From Cliona cf. orientalis (lineage: Eukaryota > Porifera > Demospongiae > Clionaida > Clionaidae), in NCBI GenBank assembly GCA_963930775.1, contig OZ005699.1, positions 2,129,501 to 2,193,500 of the forward strand: a stretch of DNA of 64,000 nt, written 5' to 3'. A program made the position numbers and the translations under genes. Under the pieces are notes generated by a model. It saw only the letters and a list, made by a program, of their open reading frames with translations, was not told the DNA's origin and made no database searches. Positions 21,242-32,204 of this stretch are shown piece after piece; positions within the stretch are counted from its first letter, which is position 1, and each line of letters starts with the position of its first letter.

Positions 21242-23626
21242 ATGGCCAATCAGGAAGCACATCAGCTATTTCGCTACAGAATCTTCCACATCAACAAGAG
21301 CCAACCCCTTGGCCATGGCTCCTATGGAGCTGTCTACAAGGCCAAGTGTGACCAGCTGCCCTGTGCTGCTAAAGTCCTCCACCCAACAATCCTAGACCCC
21401 AATGACCCAGGAGCAGGCAAGATCATGGAGAGATTTCAACAAGAGTGTATATTTCTGGAAAATATCCGACACCCAAACATTGTGCAGTACCTCGGCATGA
21501 CCAGAGACCCTGAGTCAAGACTACCAGTGCTGCTGATGGAACTGCTTGATGAGAGTTTGACAAAAATGCTTGAACACTCACAGTGCTCATTAGCCTACTA
21601 TGTTCAAGTGGATATTTGCCATGATATTGCTTTAGCAGTCTCCTACCTCCACTCCAATGACATCATCCACCGAGACCTCTCCAGCAACAATGTGCTGATC
21701 ATGGCTAAGAGCAGAGCTAAAGTGACAGACTTTGGCATGTCCAAGCTAGCTGGTGCAGCTCCAAGCATGACCCCTCTCACCATGTGCCCAGGAACACTGG
21801 CCTACATGCCCCCAGAAGCACTGAATGAACCACCAGTGTACACGAAACAGCTGGACTGCTTCTCTGAGGGTGTGATCATGATACAAGTGTGCACCCGACT
21901 GTGGCCTGAGCCTGGACCTCGCATGGAAGCTGTCCAAGACTCCAGATCTCCAACCGGTACTACACAAATGCCCGTCCTTGAGCCAGAGAGAAGGAAGAAT
22001 CACATTGATATGATCGACCATGGTCATGGTCTCTTGCCGATTGCAATGGACTGCCTCCATTACCAGGAGAATGAGAGACCTTCAAGTGAGGAGCTGTGTC
22101 AGAGGCTGGCTGGTCTCAAGGAGACTAGAGAGTACAGAGAGAGTGTAGAGCAAGTTGAGAGGGTGCAGAATGACATAGCCCAGCTGGAAAGACAGATGGA
22201 AGAGATACAATTAAGAGCAACAGCAACTGTTCAACAAAAATGTAATGAGAATCAGCAACTACAGGGCGAGGTCGAGTCTAAAGATCTTCAAATCCAACTG
22301 CAAGAAAGACAAATGCAATCAAATGATGAAAAGTTAACACAAAAGGTGCAGGAGATTCAACAGTTGACCCAACAACTCGAAGAACAGGAGCAAGTCACAG
22401 CAGAGATACAGCAGACCAACAACACTCTACTTCAACAAGTGGATGAACTTCAACAACAGCTGAGTCAGCAAAAACAGCAGCTCGAAGAACAAGAGCAACT
22501 CACAGCAGATATACAGGGGATGAATAACTCTCTACAACAGCAGGTAGAGCAATTTCAGATACACCTGAGCAAGCAACATCACCAAAAACCAAATCCACCC
22601 AAATTACCATCACGTGGGCCTCAAGTTAGGACTACACAAGTCCAGCAGGATCATGCAGCCAAACCACCACCATCCAAGCAACATTTACCACTACAGAAAC
22701 CACAACTGCCCAGGAGACAGTTACAGACACAGAGGGAATGGACTAGCAGAGGGAGAGCGCCAAACAGTATGGTAAGGGGGGCTGCTGTTGTGGATGGAAA
22801 TATGGCATATTTCATAAGCTGGGATGGTCAAACTTGTTGCTACAACTTATCTACACAGACGTGGAGTCAGCTTCTTATGTGTCCATGTGTGTTCAGCAGC
22901 TTAGCAATCATCAGGGGATTCCTCACAGCCATCGGTGGACGAAGAGGTAGTGCTGTACTGAATGAGCTTCTTGCCCTCAGGGTTAATCTCGTTACTACGT
23001 GGTTAGAAAACTTTTCTCCCATGCCAACGAAACGATCTCATACAGTTGCAGTTACTACACAACAGCACCTCATAGTTGCTGGAGGGGAGAATACATCAAA
23101 TCTACTGGATGTGGTGGAAGTGATGGACATCGAAACTCTAATGTGGTCGACAGCAGCTAGCCTCCCTCATCCCTACTCCTATGCATCAGCAACCATCTGC
23201 GGAGACCGACTATACATGCTAGGAGAACATAAAAAGGTAGTCGACTCGAGAAAGCGTCACACAAACTTGGTAGTGCTGACCTGTTCACTGAAGAAACTCG
23301 TGCAGTCATACAGTGAATCATCCTCTAACTCAGTGTGGCACAGAATCGCTGATGTCCCGGTGTACCGCTCCACCTGTGCAGCTGTCAATGGAGAGCTAGT
23401 GGCAGTTGGCGGACTGGATGTAAAGGGCAAGACCACATCAGCTATTCACAAGTACGACCCAACCACTGACTCCTGGGATATCATCAGTAACATGCCAACT
23501 GCTCGATATCGCTGTCTAGTTGCAGTCCTCCCGACCAGCGAGATGATGGTGGTTGGTGGAATGATTAACATGCACGACTATGACCCTCTAATCATTGATA
23601 AAGTTGAGTCGTATTTTTTTAATTAA
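21242..23626 (+). CDS. Kinase-coiled coil-Kelch protein, copy 3 (intronless)
   Basis: A single-exon gene of 794 residues, with an in-frame TAA four codons before the ATG (21230-21232). The kinase domain (about residues 16-292) has GHGSYGAV, CAAKVL, HRDLSSNN, DFG, PPEAL and DCFSEG. The coiled coil (about 298-455) is longer than in copies 1 and 2 because a Gln-rich segment containing EEQEQ is repeated. A Pro/Gln linker and divergent Kelch units follow (LTAIGG, LIVAGG, LYMLGE, LVAVGG, MMVVGG); the fourth-type unit has lost the usual double glycine (LGEHKK). The gene begins only 187 bp after copy 2. The Kelch face is the most divergent of the three, so its partner may differ. Confidence 0.9.
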   Translation: MANQEAHQLFRYRIFHINKSQPLGHGSYGAVYKAKCDQLPCAAKVLHPTILDPNDPGAGKIMERFQQECIFLENIRHPNIVQYLGMTRDPESRLPVLLMELLDESLTKMLEHSQCSLAYYVQVDICHDIALAVSYLHSNDIIHRDLSSNNVLIMAKSRAKVTDFGMSKLAGAAPSMTPLTMCPGTLAYMPPEALNEPPVYTKQLDCFSEGVIMIQVCTRLWPEPGPRMEAVQDSRSPTGTTQMPVLEPERRKNHIDMIDHGHGLLPIAMDCLHYQENERPSSEELCQRLAGLKETREYRESVEQVERVQNDIAQLERQMEEIQLRATATVQQKCNENQQLQGEVESKDLQIQLQERQMQSNDEKLTQKVQEIQQLTQQLEEQEQVTAEIQQTNNTLLQQVDELQQQLSQQKQQLEEQEQLTADIQGMNNSLQQQVEQFQIHLSKQHHQKPNPPKLPSRGPQVRTTQVQQDHAAKPPPSKQHLPLQKPQLPRRQLQTQREWTSRGRAPNSMVRGAAVVDGNMAYFISWDGQTCCYNLSTQTWSQLLMCPCVFSSLAIIRGFLTAIGGRRGSAVLNELLALRVNLVTTWLENFSPMPTKRSHTVAVTTQQHLIVAGGENTSNLLDVVEVMDIETLMWSTAASLPHPYSYASATICGDRLYMLGEHKKVVDSRKRHTNLVVLTCSLKKLVQSYSESSSNSVWHRIADVPVYRSTCAAVNGELVAVGGLDVKGKTTSAIHKYDPTTDSWDIISNMPTARYRCLVAVLPTSEMMVVGGMINMHDYDPLIIDKVESYFFN

Positions 23627-23809
23627 CAATGTCATTTGCATTGATTTATGTATGTATTATTATGCAACAGTTTGATTATTTTTATAGTACATGCACTTGT
23701 TAAAATGCTAAAATCTGGCAAGTGTAATTTACTGTCACTAATAATTATTGGTATTTTAATTACATGTACATAATCACCATGAGTAACAAGCATTATGCCA
23801 CCACAATAC

Positions 23810-23897
23810 TACCGTATGGCCAGAAAATTTGGCGGTTTGGCAGTCTATATTAAAACTGCCAAATTTAATTCCCACCAATATTTCTGGCTATACGGTA
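23810..23897. mobile_element. Short copy of the TACCGTATAG / TTTGGCGG MITE family
   Basis: It begins TACCGTATGGCCAGAAA and ends with the inverse, TTTCTGGCTATACGGTA. Between these are AATTTGGCGGTTTGGCAG and its inverse. Longer relatives lie at 26877-27080 and 48096-48325. Non-coding. Confidence 0.7.
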
Positions 23898-24139
23898 TAT
23901 ATACTATACCGGTAGTTCATGTACATGTACCTATGAAACTTGTACATGCAGGCAGGTACACGTACTCATTTTGCATAATTGTGTAGTATTGTATAAACTT
24001 CCATTAGCGTTTCACCACCTGTGCAGTTGTTATCATAAGCTATATAGAAACATGCACCTAGTATACACAAGCCGTAATAATAATTATTATGGTGATATTA
24101 TGGTAAGAATTCATATTCAGCACTATACTCGAGTTCCAA

Positions 24140-24228
24140 GATATTTCATCGAGACTTGAGCCCACACACTCATATCTGTATACATCTGTGGTGTGGTGCT
24201 CTACCAGTTTGAGCTAACCAGCCCCTGG
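24140..24228 (-). repeat. tRNA-like segment, possible tRNA-derived SINE head
   Basis: On the minus strand the segment reads GGCTGGTTAGCTCAAACTGG then TAGAGC, with a good polymerase III A box (TAGCTCAAACTGG) and a D-arm-like GCTC/GAGC pair. About 50 bases on, GGCTCAAGTCTC resembles a B box with two mismatches. Anticodon and T arms do not fold cleanly, so it is not called a functional tRNA. Confidence 0.35.
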
Positions 24229-24236
24229 GAGCAAGG

Positions 24237-24310
24237 TAGCCTCGTCCCCAGCCGCCCCGATCTTTTTCAACGCACGTTGAAAAAGATCGGGGAGGCTGGG
24301 GATGAGGCTA
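24237..24310. mobile_element. Short palindromic MITE-like element (TAGCCTCGTCCCCAG family)
   Basis: It has the same ends as 1314-1396 (TAGCCTCGTCCCCAG / inverse). The interior is a near-perfect palindrome, GATCTTTTTCAACG / CGTTGAAAAAGATC, so the RNA would form one long hairpin. Confidence 0.75.
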
Positions 24311-24675
24311 GCTAGGAGCAAGGTGGGGTGGGGTACACAAGACTTAGTGCTAGTTCTTGGTGGCCATAACATTAGATAAGCTTCTATATAACATTATTAG
24401 GAACACCCCTGCCTGGATATAATATAATGATACTGTCATGCACCATTGACTACATGTAAAATCTTAGCCATCGGGCCCAATACAGCAAGATTCATAAGCA
24501 GTATAAGCACTTGTATACCAGTTCCAAGATCCAAAGATGCCATTGCTTAAAATAATTAAAACAGCAATGGGTAATAGTATCAAGCGTACAGGGCTAGAAT
24601 TCATACAATTCACACACAGAATGAAGTGGATAAAAATAAAAATTATTACGAATTTAAATACGCTTACAGTTATAG

Positions 24676-27600
24676 CTAGCTTGGTGGATGGTAGTGGTGA
24701 TACTGTGAACTAGTTCTGCTGCCGGGAGGAGCAGTACCTCTGGAAAATGCATGAAGAGTTCCAATTGGATTCATACCGGCTTGAATCAGAGTGATCGGGG
24801 TCTCAACATGGTCCTGAAATGACCTGTATAATACAAGAACAGAAGAGATGAACCATGGCTATTGAAAATTTAATTAACAGTCATGTACATGTAAGTGGAG
24901 TGCACAGACAGCCAGAGACTGGGACATAGTATGCTGCTGCTTGAAATTTGTTATTTATTGGTCAGAATTTGGATTAATACACAAATTGTACCTCAGCTTT
25001 GGGAATGATAGTATACTTTTAGAGACACAAGATAAACTAAACATAATTAATTGCTAATACATGTAGCTGTTTTAGCAATGGAATTCCAACATTACCACAT
25101 TTCTACACAACATTACATGTATACACATGTCATAAGCACGTACTTTCTGTTGAGAGGCTGGACTCCTTTTTCTACCTCCCCCAGGGAGGTCGTCAGAGAG
25201 GACAGGTCAAGTGAGTTACCACTCTCGGATAAACTCTGAAATGGTGAGCACACATTGTAAAGATACCAGCTTGACAACATAATTTTTGGCAAATAAGGAC
25301 ACTCACCTCAACTTGAAGGAGCAAGCCAGTCAGCCGTGCAATTAGGTTCAGAAGACTAGGGTCCTTCACCTCACTGTTTGTAAATTGGTCAACAGTGACA
25401 TAAATCATTGTATACGTACATGTACATGTAAGTTTGCATAATGCACCCAATTTACACTTTGGTGGTGTATGTACAGTACACTAACACTATGGAGTACATT
25501 TAGCGTGACATACATGTACCTTCCAGATGTTGCTAAACTAGAGTTGCACTTTCTTGTGATCTTCTGTGCATGCTCATTGACATTCATGTCCGTAGGCCCC
25601 ACCTCTGCGGCATAGCCAAGAGCCTCACAGTGGCTCCTAATGGACTCCAGTCTAAGGTTGAGTTGCTAGAGGGATGGGAAGAAGGGGACAAATATGTACA
25701 TCACGATGCAATGTAATTTTGTACATACATAATATAATAATAATATAGTTATGTGCATATTAATTTTATGGACACATTGTCTCATTTACACATATACAAT
25801 TGTGCACTCGTAGCTTATTAGATTTCAGGAATTTCAAACATGTATCTCCAATTTTGAAGTAGTACAGACTGCCAAGTAACCCCAATTGAGATCTTGCGTG
25901 CAACTATAGTGCATGCACTACAATGTCATGTATTTTGTTGACCCTTGACCCCTTTTGTCTTGGCTTACTCTACATGCATATACATGTATGATACCCTTCT
26001 GGAAGCCAGCAATTAGCCTACCAAAACAAACCGTCCCTTAATACAGTGTGTGTGCATAATATTATATTATACCTTATTCATGTCGTCCAAGTCAATAATG
26101 ACGGTGGCATACTGATGTTGAAATTCAGGAGGGATGGGCCTCAAACGAGCATGCTAATAGAAAATCAAAACAACCAGATCATTCATAAGTACATGTACCA
26201 TATAATGCATGGTATAATTATGCACACACACACATTGTATAAGCAGCTCTCTAATTGGAGCACACTGTACTGGAGCACATAAATTGCTGACTCAGCTACA
26301 TAAATGCACATGCAACTGACCATTTTCTCAACCTCGGTGTTCATATCACCGAGCTGCTTCAATCTCTGCTGCTTGAACTGAAGTAACTTGGACAGCTGAG
26401 TCTGTAGGGAAAAAATAATAAAAAATCATTTTCTGTGAGTCTCCTGACTAGTGCAATAATGTGGGATTTGATAGCGGTGGGATTTTACTCTCTTTCCTCC
26501 CTCATAAACACACTCAGTCACAATCTTATTTGAATACCCTACTTCCATACATGCACATGTATGCGTACATGCATATTGTATGCAAGCACACAATGTACAT
26601 GTACATGTACATGCACTAGCTTAATTGCACACTTACGACTTGTTTTAGAAAGTCCAGTGGAAATCCTCCCATCTGTTCAGGCATCTGAGCAGCCGAAGAG
26701 GGAACTAGTCAGGGGAGGAAGGAGGGAGGAAGAGAAGACAAGATAAAATTTTGCATAATTATAGTAATGCTTAATGTGTACAAGTATATGGATGTACGTA
26801 CCTGACAGTTCACTTGATACTGGGTCAGTCAACATCTTCCGCCTGCCAAAGACAGAGTAAGGGAGGTAAAGGGTGATACCGTATAGATTGGCGGGAATTA
26901 AATTTGGTGGTTGAGCCCAAAATTGCTATTGCAAGAATATTAGCGGATTTAAATTTGGCAGTTCGGTACGGGATTGCCATATTTGAGTAGGAAATTTTGG
27001 TGGGTTTTAATTTGGTGGCTGTAATATAGACTGCCAAACCGCAAAATTTAATTCCCTGCCAAGTTTCTGGCTATACTGTATATTATTATACATCACTAGT
27101 GTTAAAATGAAATGTACATGTACACATGCACATAATTCTGAAGTCGACAACTCACCGTGCAGGGGAGGCAGTGAGGAATGGGTCAGAACGCTGAAAAGTG
27201 AGATAAGGAAAATCATGAATCAGTGTACAGAATACATGCATATACTGGTACACAGACGTAGCTTACTGTATCAGGGGAGAAGAGAGCATGAATGGAAGGT
27301 GCATCTGGTACAAGTGGCCGAGGCCTGAGATGAAATAAAGGTTAGATACAACATAACTTCACATGAGTGAGATAATGAAGAGAGATTTACGGTGTCTTTT
27401 GTCTAATCTGTGGGTCTCTGGGTGGCCACTGAGTCTTCTGGGCAGATTCAAGAGCTGAGATACTGATCACTGCAGGCGGTTCAGCACTCTACATGTAGGT
27501 GAAAAGGATGTACAATGCATGTATACTGATCACATGAATTGGCACGTATCATAAACAATAATTATGGTTACACTGCATGCATTGGCTCTCTCTCTCCTCT

Positions 27601-28456
27601 CCCTCTCTCTTTCCCCTCTATCTCCCTCTCCCTTTCCTTCTTTCTCAGACCTACCCTAATCTCAGTATCAGCCACAGGGTGTTTTCCCAGGCCTGGTCTA
27701 TCGAAAGTGACCCAGTACTTGTGGCTCTCGATGTCCACTGCTTCAATGCGTCCAGTGTAGAATCCACTCTCCTGCTCACGATCAGAGTGCAGCCGAGCTG
27801 AAGGAGGAAAAAAATTAATCTTTAGATATAATGGAAGGGTGTGGTTTTGGGCGGAGTTACTGACCACATCAATGCCTTGCACATATACTAAAGAAATTGC
27901 TCACTAAATCTTGTGGCAGAGCACTTTGACGATCGTTTACCACATGATATGGACGACACATGGACTACAATATGTGCATGTACCTGTTACATGTGTTCCC
28001 ACCACCAGCAGCGCGGGCACCTGATCAGGAAGGTCCTTGTACTGTGCAAAGTCCTCCACTGTGATCTAAAATCAAGGGGTACCTTAAAAATAATGATGAT
28101 TACGTGTATCTACATGTATTCTCAACCTCTTCCCCAATTTTCCTGTGCACCCCCTCCCCCCCCCCCCCCCCCCCCCGAGCACCCTTCCTTACAAAGCAGG
28201 ATTCGTATTAAAATTTAATAGCCAAATTTACACCCACAACATGGAAATGAGAGATTATAAATGTAACACAGTAATGACAGGGGCCTACTCACCACTCCTT
28301 GGTGGACCTGTTGTTGCAGCTGCCTGACCTTCTGCCTCCTCATCTCCAGCAGAGCTCTCTCCTCACCAAAGAATGTCTGAGAACAGCGACGAGGCTTGCC
28401 CATCAAACGACGAAGGTGACGCCACTGGACTCGAGACAAGGACCGAGTCTAGTGTG

Positions 28457-28498
<42 letters not shown>

Positions 28499-31400
28499 GG
28501 GGGTTGAAATATAGTATGCAAGAGCATTCTGCTAGATGTATTGAACATTATTGGCCATCACCTAGCAACCAAAGTTTATATAGGCAAATTGCCAGCCACC
28601 ACAGGGGTGTGGGTGATCATAGGGTAGGCCAATGACGAGAGGGGATCATGGGCCAATAAGACAGTTACAAGACCTTAATTGGGGTGCATTCGACCATGCA
28701 TCTCATGCACCCCAATTAAGGTCTTGTAACTATAACGTATATGTACCTTTAGTTCTGGGAACATCTCTGATAGACATCTGCTAAAGTCATTCTCTCCCTC
28801 CAGCAGAGGCCTGCAGTCACAAAGTATACGGATCATTGTACAAAATTTAATGCCAAACTTAACTTCGACTTCCAAAGTTATACTATATGTAACCTATCTA
28901 TGAGGTCAGGGGATTTATATGGCTTCCAGCTAAGAGACACCCCAAAAAAGCTTACAGATCAACACATACTTTTGTTTCAAAAACTACCACTATTAGCAGA
29001 TATATGTAGGTATGTTACGTGTACAATGTTGATGCAAGAAAATGAGCTATCTGACTTACTGGTCAATGTCAGAGTAGAACCACTCGTAGTAGCACCACTT
29101 GTGGGCCTTGGGCAGCTTCAGGAAGTTGCGCAGAGTACTGCTCACCTCATGCTACACAAAGATAAGGACAAAAAGAAGAAAAAGATTAGATAGTTCAGGC
29201 CCTGGCCGGATTTGAACCGGCGATCTCCTGTTTACTAGACAGGCGCTTTAACCGCTAAGCCACAAGGCCTCAGCTGCTCCACTCACCAGCATAACTTGAT
29301 CTGGGCGCAGTGCTTTCAGTAGAGACCCCTACAACAAAGATACACTAGATAAAGGTGGTGTGCATATACAATGTATATACTGAAGCATACCTGAATTTTC
29401 GCAGATGCTCTGTATATTAAAACATAAGAATGAAAAAGGAATTTATAAACACATGTACATGTACCTTTTCGGCCGCTTTACCGGAGGCAATGAGCTCTAA
29501 ACATGGAAAAACAGATACATGTACATGTAAGTGCAGATACGTACAAACACATCAACTCTACCGATAATTGAATTCCATACCCATACCAGAATGTACATGT
29601 ATATCCTCTCTCCATCCCCACCCCCTCTCTCTCCCTCTCTCCTTCCCCCCCCCCCTCTCTCTTTCTCTCCTTCCCTCTCTCTCTCTCCCTCCCTCTCTCT
29701 CTCTCTCTCTCCCTCTCTCTCTCCCTCACCTCTCCACTCTCGTCCACCTCGTCTTCCTCGCTGCTCCCGAGTACGCTGTTGTAGGTGGCTCCAGAGGAAT
29801 CGTCAGAGAAATCCAACCTCCGACTGCTGTTGTGATGCTAACAGAGACAACACAAATCAGTGCTGATATTCACGTACAAGCAAACACGCCCACACATACA
29901 CATGCACATAAAATTAACACGAATACACAAGTACATACACAACATACACACATACGTGAAAAAAAATTCATGTCCACTTTAGCGTAAGCAAAGTCCAAAG
30001 CTAAGCCAGGGAATAAGGTTCTGTACGCTACTACACTAGTATAAATCAATGCTTGAGGTCAGCAAGCAGTTATGCAAACTGAATATGAAACACGCTACAC
30101 TGTGCTGCCTGGGGCTATATACATGTATGTAGGAGCAACACAAAAATATAAATCCAAATCCACATGGGCTAGCCTCATCCCCAAGCCACTCATTTAAACA
30201 ATCAGTAGACGAGGCTAGTACATGGCTATGTGTACATGTGTAGCTTACGTTTAGTGCTGGTGCCTTCTTGGGTGACTCAGAGAAGGTGGAATTTGGTGTT
30301 TTTCTGCGAGGGGAGGTCCTCAACTTGTAGGTAGTTGCCTTCTGCCGCCTACGGGCTGATTCTGAGAGAAATTCAAAGGAACAATCGTTACACATGGATA
30401 ATAACTGTATAGCAGGTAGCATTAAAATTGGCAAAATGGCTCTTTTAAGTTTGAATGTTCATGCATGTGTTAGACTTACATGTACTAGGTCAGCAATTTG
30501 GTGACCTTAGAAAAATTCGTGAAATTTCCAAATTAAAACCCTTGCCAAAGCTACCCGCTACATAGTACGCTGTAGCCAACACACAATAATAAAGGCTAAA
30601 TAGTCTTGCTGCTTCCTCGTTAGTGAATACCTGGTCGACTCCCAACTCAGAGTGGAAGTCACAACTACTGAATCCCCAACTCTCAGCTATAGGCTAGGCT
30701 TTGACTCGTGTCACCACTCGTTAGTGTGAATGAGCCACCTCACTTGTAATCAGCAGACCTCAATAATGTAACATGTACTACACTTCCTAAAAACCGAGGC
30801 TTTTGAACGAATTTAACACACACACGTACTAGTCTACTGTACAACAAGGGAAAGGCAAGTAGAAATTCCAGCCTATGCACATAAAAATGTACGTATGTAC
30901 ACACCTGTAGCTACACTGTACACGGCTTGTATATAACTGGGGGCACTCCTAATGATAGCAATCACTACCCTGTTTTAAATACTGTATTGTGTTCCTGAGC
31001 ACCACACAGGGTGAGTGATATCGTTCTCAGTTGCTATCAATTTTATACATACATGAAATAGTATGGAACAGCCAGGGTACAAGGCTGCAGACTGGCAAGC
31101 TTAGTCGAACACTTTTTTTTTACCCAACACCTGCACTGTCTTTTGTTTTTATGTGCATATTCATACATTGCACACGCACTGTATGACCCTACTCAACTCC
31201 ATATACCTGCCTGAGCACGTGATGGGACTGTTTAGTCCATGGGTGCACATTCATACACACACAAAATTCTTAGGCACCCCCAGGAGTATTAAACTACGGT
31301 GGGTATGGAACAAAGTGACCTTTAAACAGTAGGTAGTCTTATATTACATGTATATACATTAAAACTACGTACATGTACATGTACTTGACATAAAATTGTC

Positions 31401-31993
31401 ATACCTTTCAAATCGATGAGAACCTCTGCTGCTGGCACTGGGGTGTCCTCCATATCTATATAGGTGTCAACACATGCATGAACAGGTATACAGTCACACA
31501 CTGAATAACGTAGGGAAGGATGAGGCTTGTGCTGCCAGTAAGTAAAGCTTTTAGGCTTGGTAGCTTTTGCCTGAGACTGATATGTTGGGGTGCAAGGTTC
31601 CAAGCTTGAACAATACACCCAGACCCACACATATACATACCTGTACAAATGCCTAAAGTTTTATCATGGTTTCATGGCACAAAATACAAAGCTTAGAGGC
31701 TTAGGACCTACAAAGGGCTCACAGTATGTCGTTACGAACAGTGACTGCCCAGGAAAAGACTAACAGGCCGGTTAGGGTGGTACCTAGAACCAACCAAATT
31801 ACCCGCAAACTCCGCGCCAAAAGGACACCCCAACCAACCTTTCGAACGCACCCAGCTGTTACTTTCAAAAGGCAAGAGGGTGACATGCTTATCTAGTAGG
31901 TACCTAAGGCAGGTAGAGGGTAGCTACAAGGGGTTTACCTCGCTCAAAACTGTAGGAAGAGACAGACTTCTTGTGCGCCTGGTTATCCGCCAT
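24676..31993 (-). CDS. LIN9: LIN9 homolog (DREAM/MuvB complex subunit), complete, 22 exons
   Basis: Exons, 5' to 3' on the minus strand: 31993-31939, 31455-31405, 30361-30249, 29837-29730, 29494-29465, 29328-29287, 29151-29060, 28810-28747, 28448-28293, 28065-27984, 27797-27655, 27488-27391, 27324-27267, 27190-27156, 26842-26802, 26704-26637, 26401-26321, 26153-26073, 25665-25520, 25373-25307, 25235-25144, 24823-24676. Phases agree; 616 residues. The DIRP signature is clear: LRNFLKLPKAHKW, YEWFYSDID, LEGENDFSRCLSEMFPELK and RLMGKPRRCSQTFF. A Tudor-like region follows (SGFYTGRIEAVD, YWVTFDRPGLGKH), then GGFPLDFL and a predicted helical C-terminus (MNTEVEKM, LIARLTGLLLQ). The N-terminal 140 residues are basic, acidic and Ser-rich. 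Known family role: MuvB core subunit linking LIN37/LIN52/LIN54 to cell-cycle gene repression and activation in the nucleus. The start ATG lies 212 bp from the 3' end of the next gene. Confidence 0.93.
26877..27080. mobile_element. TACCGTATAG / TTTGGCGG MITE family, long copy in LIN9 intron
   Basis: It begins TACCGTATAGATTGGCGG and ends with the inverse TGGCTATACTGTA. AATTTGGTGG-type blocks recur in both orientations inside. It is closely similar to 48096-48325 in block order and spacing. It lies between LIN9 exons 14 and 15. Confidence 0.75.
28459..28497 (+). repeat. (GA)n microsatellite
   Basis: A pure GA tract lies just upstream, on the minus strand, of LIN9 exon 9, where it reads as a (CT)n polypyrimidine tract before the CTAG acceptor. 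Confidence 0.8.
28557..28663. repeat. Dispersed repeat, copy 1
   Basis: This intronic segment (CACCTAGCAACCA, GGGTGATCAT, ATGACGAGAGGGG, GGGCCAATAAGACAG) is recognisable again near 52884-52965 in the same orientation and near 50729-50822 inverted, in introns of a receptor gene. No coding capacity was seen. Confidence 0.55.
28664..28730. repeat. Perfect 26-bp hairpin in LIN9 intron
   Basis: The left arm starts GTTACAAGACCTTAATTGGG and the right arm is its exact inverse, ending CTTGTAAC, with a 15-base loop. The arms are 26 bp with no mismatch. It could be a tiny palindromic element or a small-RNA precursor; the perfect pairing does not distinguish these. Confidence 0.8.
29197..29269 (-). tRNA. 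tRNA-Thr (anticodon AGT)
   Basis: A 73-base cloverleaf on the minus strand. The acceptor GGCCTTG pairs with CAGGGCC (one G-U), with discriminator U. The D arm is GCTT/AAGC around AGCGGTTA. The anticodon stem CCTGT/ACAGG closes the loop CTAGTAA, giving AGT. The T arm is GCCGG/CCGGC around TTCAAAT. Both internal promoter boxes are present (TGGCTTAGCGG; GGTTCAAATCC). There is no intron. It sits in the 135-bp intron between LIN9 exons 6 and 7, on the same strand as its host. Confidence 0.93.
29620..29727 (+). repeat. (CT)n/CCT low-complexity tract in LIN9 intron
   Basis: About 100 bp of CT, CCT and a poly-C run lie immediately beside the donor of LIN9 exon 4. On the minus strand this reads as a GA-rich intron start. 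Confidence 0.75.
30170..30217. mobile_element. Degraded palindromic MITE (TAGCCTCATCCCC...GACGAGGCTA)
   Basis: A short 48-bp relative of the elements at 1314 and 24237, with TAGCCTCATCCCCAAG and GACGAGGCTA ends. It lies in LIN9 intron 3, upstream of exon 3's donor side. Confidence 0.5.
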
Positions 31994-32029
31994 TTTTTCG
32001 TATTTTCTTGAGGAGGATGGGCAAACTGA

Positions 32030-32039
32030 GCATGCGCAT
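32030..32039. promoter_or_regulatory. Partial NRF1-type site upstream of LIN9
   Basis: GCATGCGCAT, one base short of the full palindrome, lies 37-46 bp before the LIN9 ATG. It sits in the 211-bp gap between LIN9 and the receptor gene ending at 32205. A promoter role is inferred from position only. Confidence 0.35.
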
Positions 32040-32204
32040 AACAGCAATCAGTGCCACACGTGGTAATTATGATCATTGTAATGAAGAAAATAATTGCATA
32101 GTCATGTCTATAATATGGACTTTCGTATAGAGATAAACTAATTATATGATTAGGTGTCAAGTAATTATTAACTACCTATAACTATTCCTATACGTGCACT
32201 CTGT

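Larger units (their letters stand above)
23627..24675. other. Convergent spacer between kinase-Kelch copy 3 and LIN9
   Basis: No gene found. The two flanking genes end towards each other here. It holds a short inverted-repeat element (23810-23897), a tRNA-like segment (24140-24228) and a palindromic MITE (24237-24310). Confidence 0.6.

Noticed and set aside
29478..29987. Long Ser/Pro/Leu- and Arg/Glu-rich frames in both directions
   Set aside because: They are products of (CT)n/(GA)n low-complexity DNA plus a LIN9 exon read in wrong frames.
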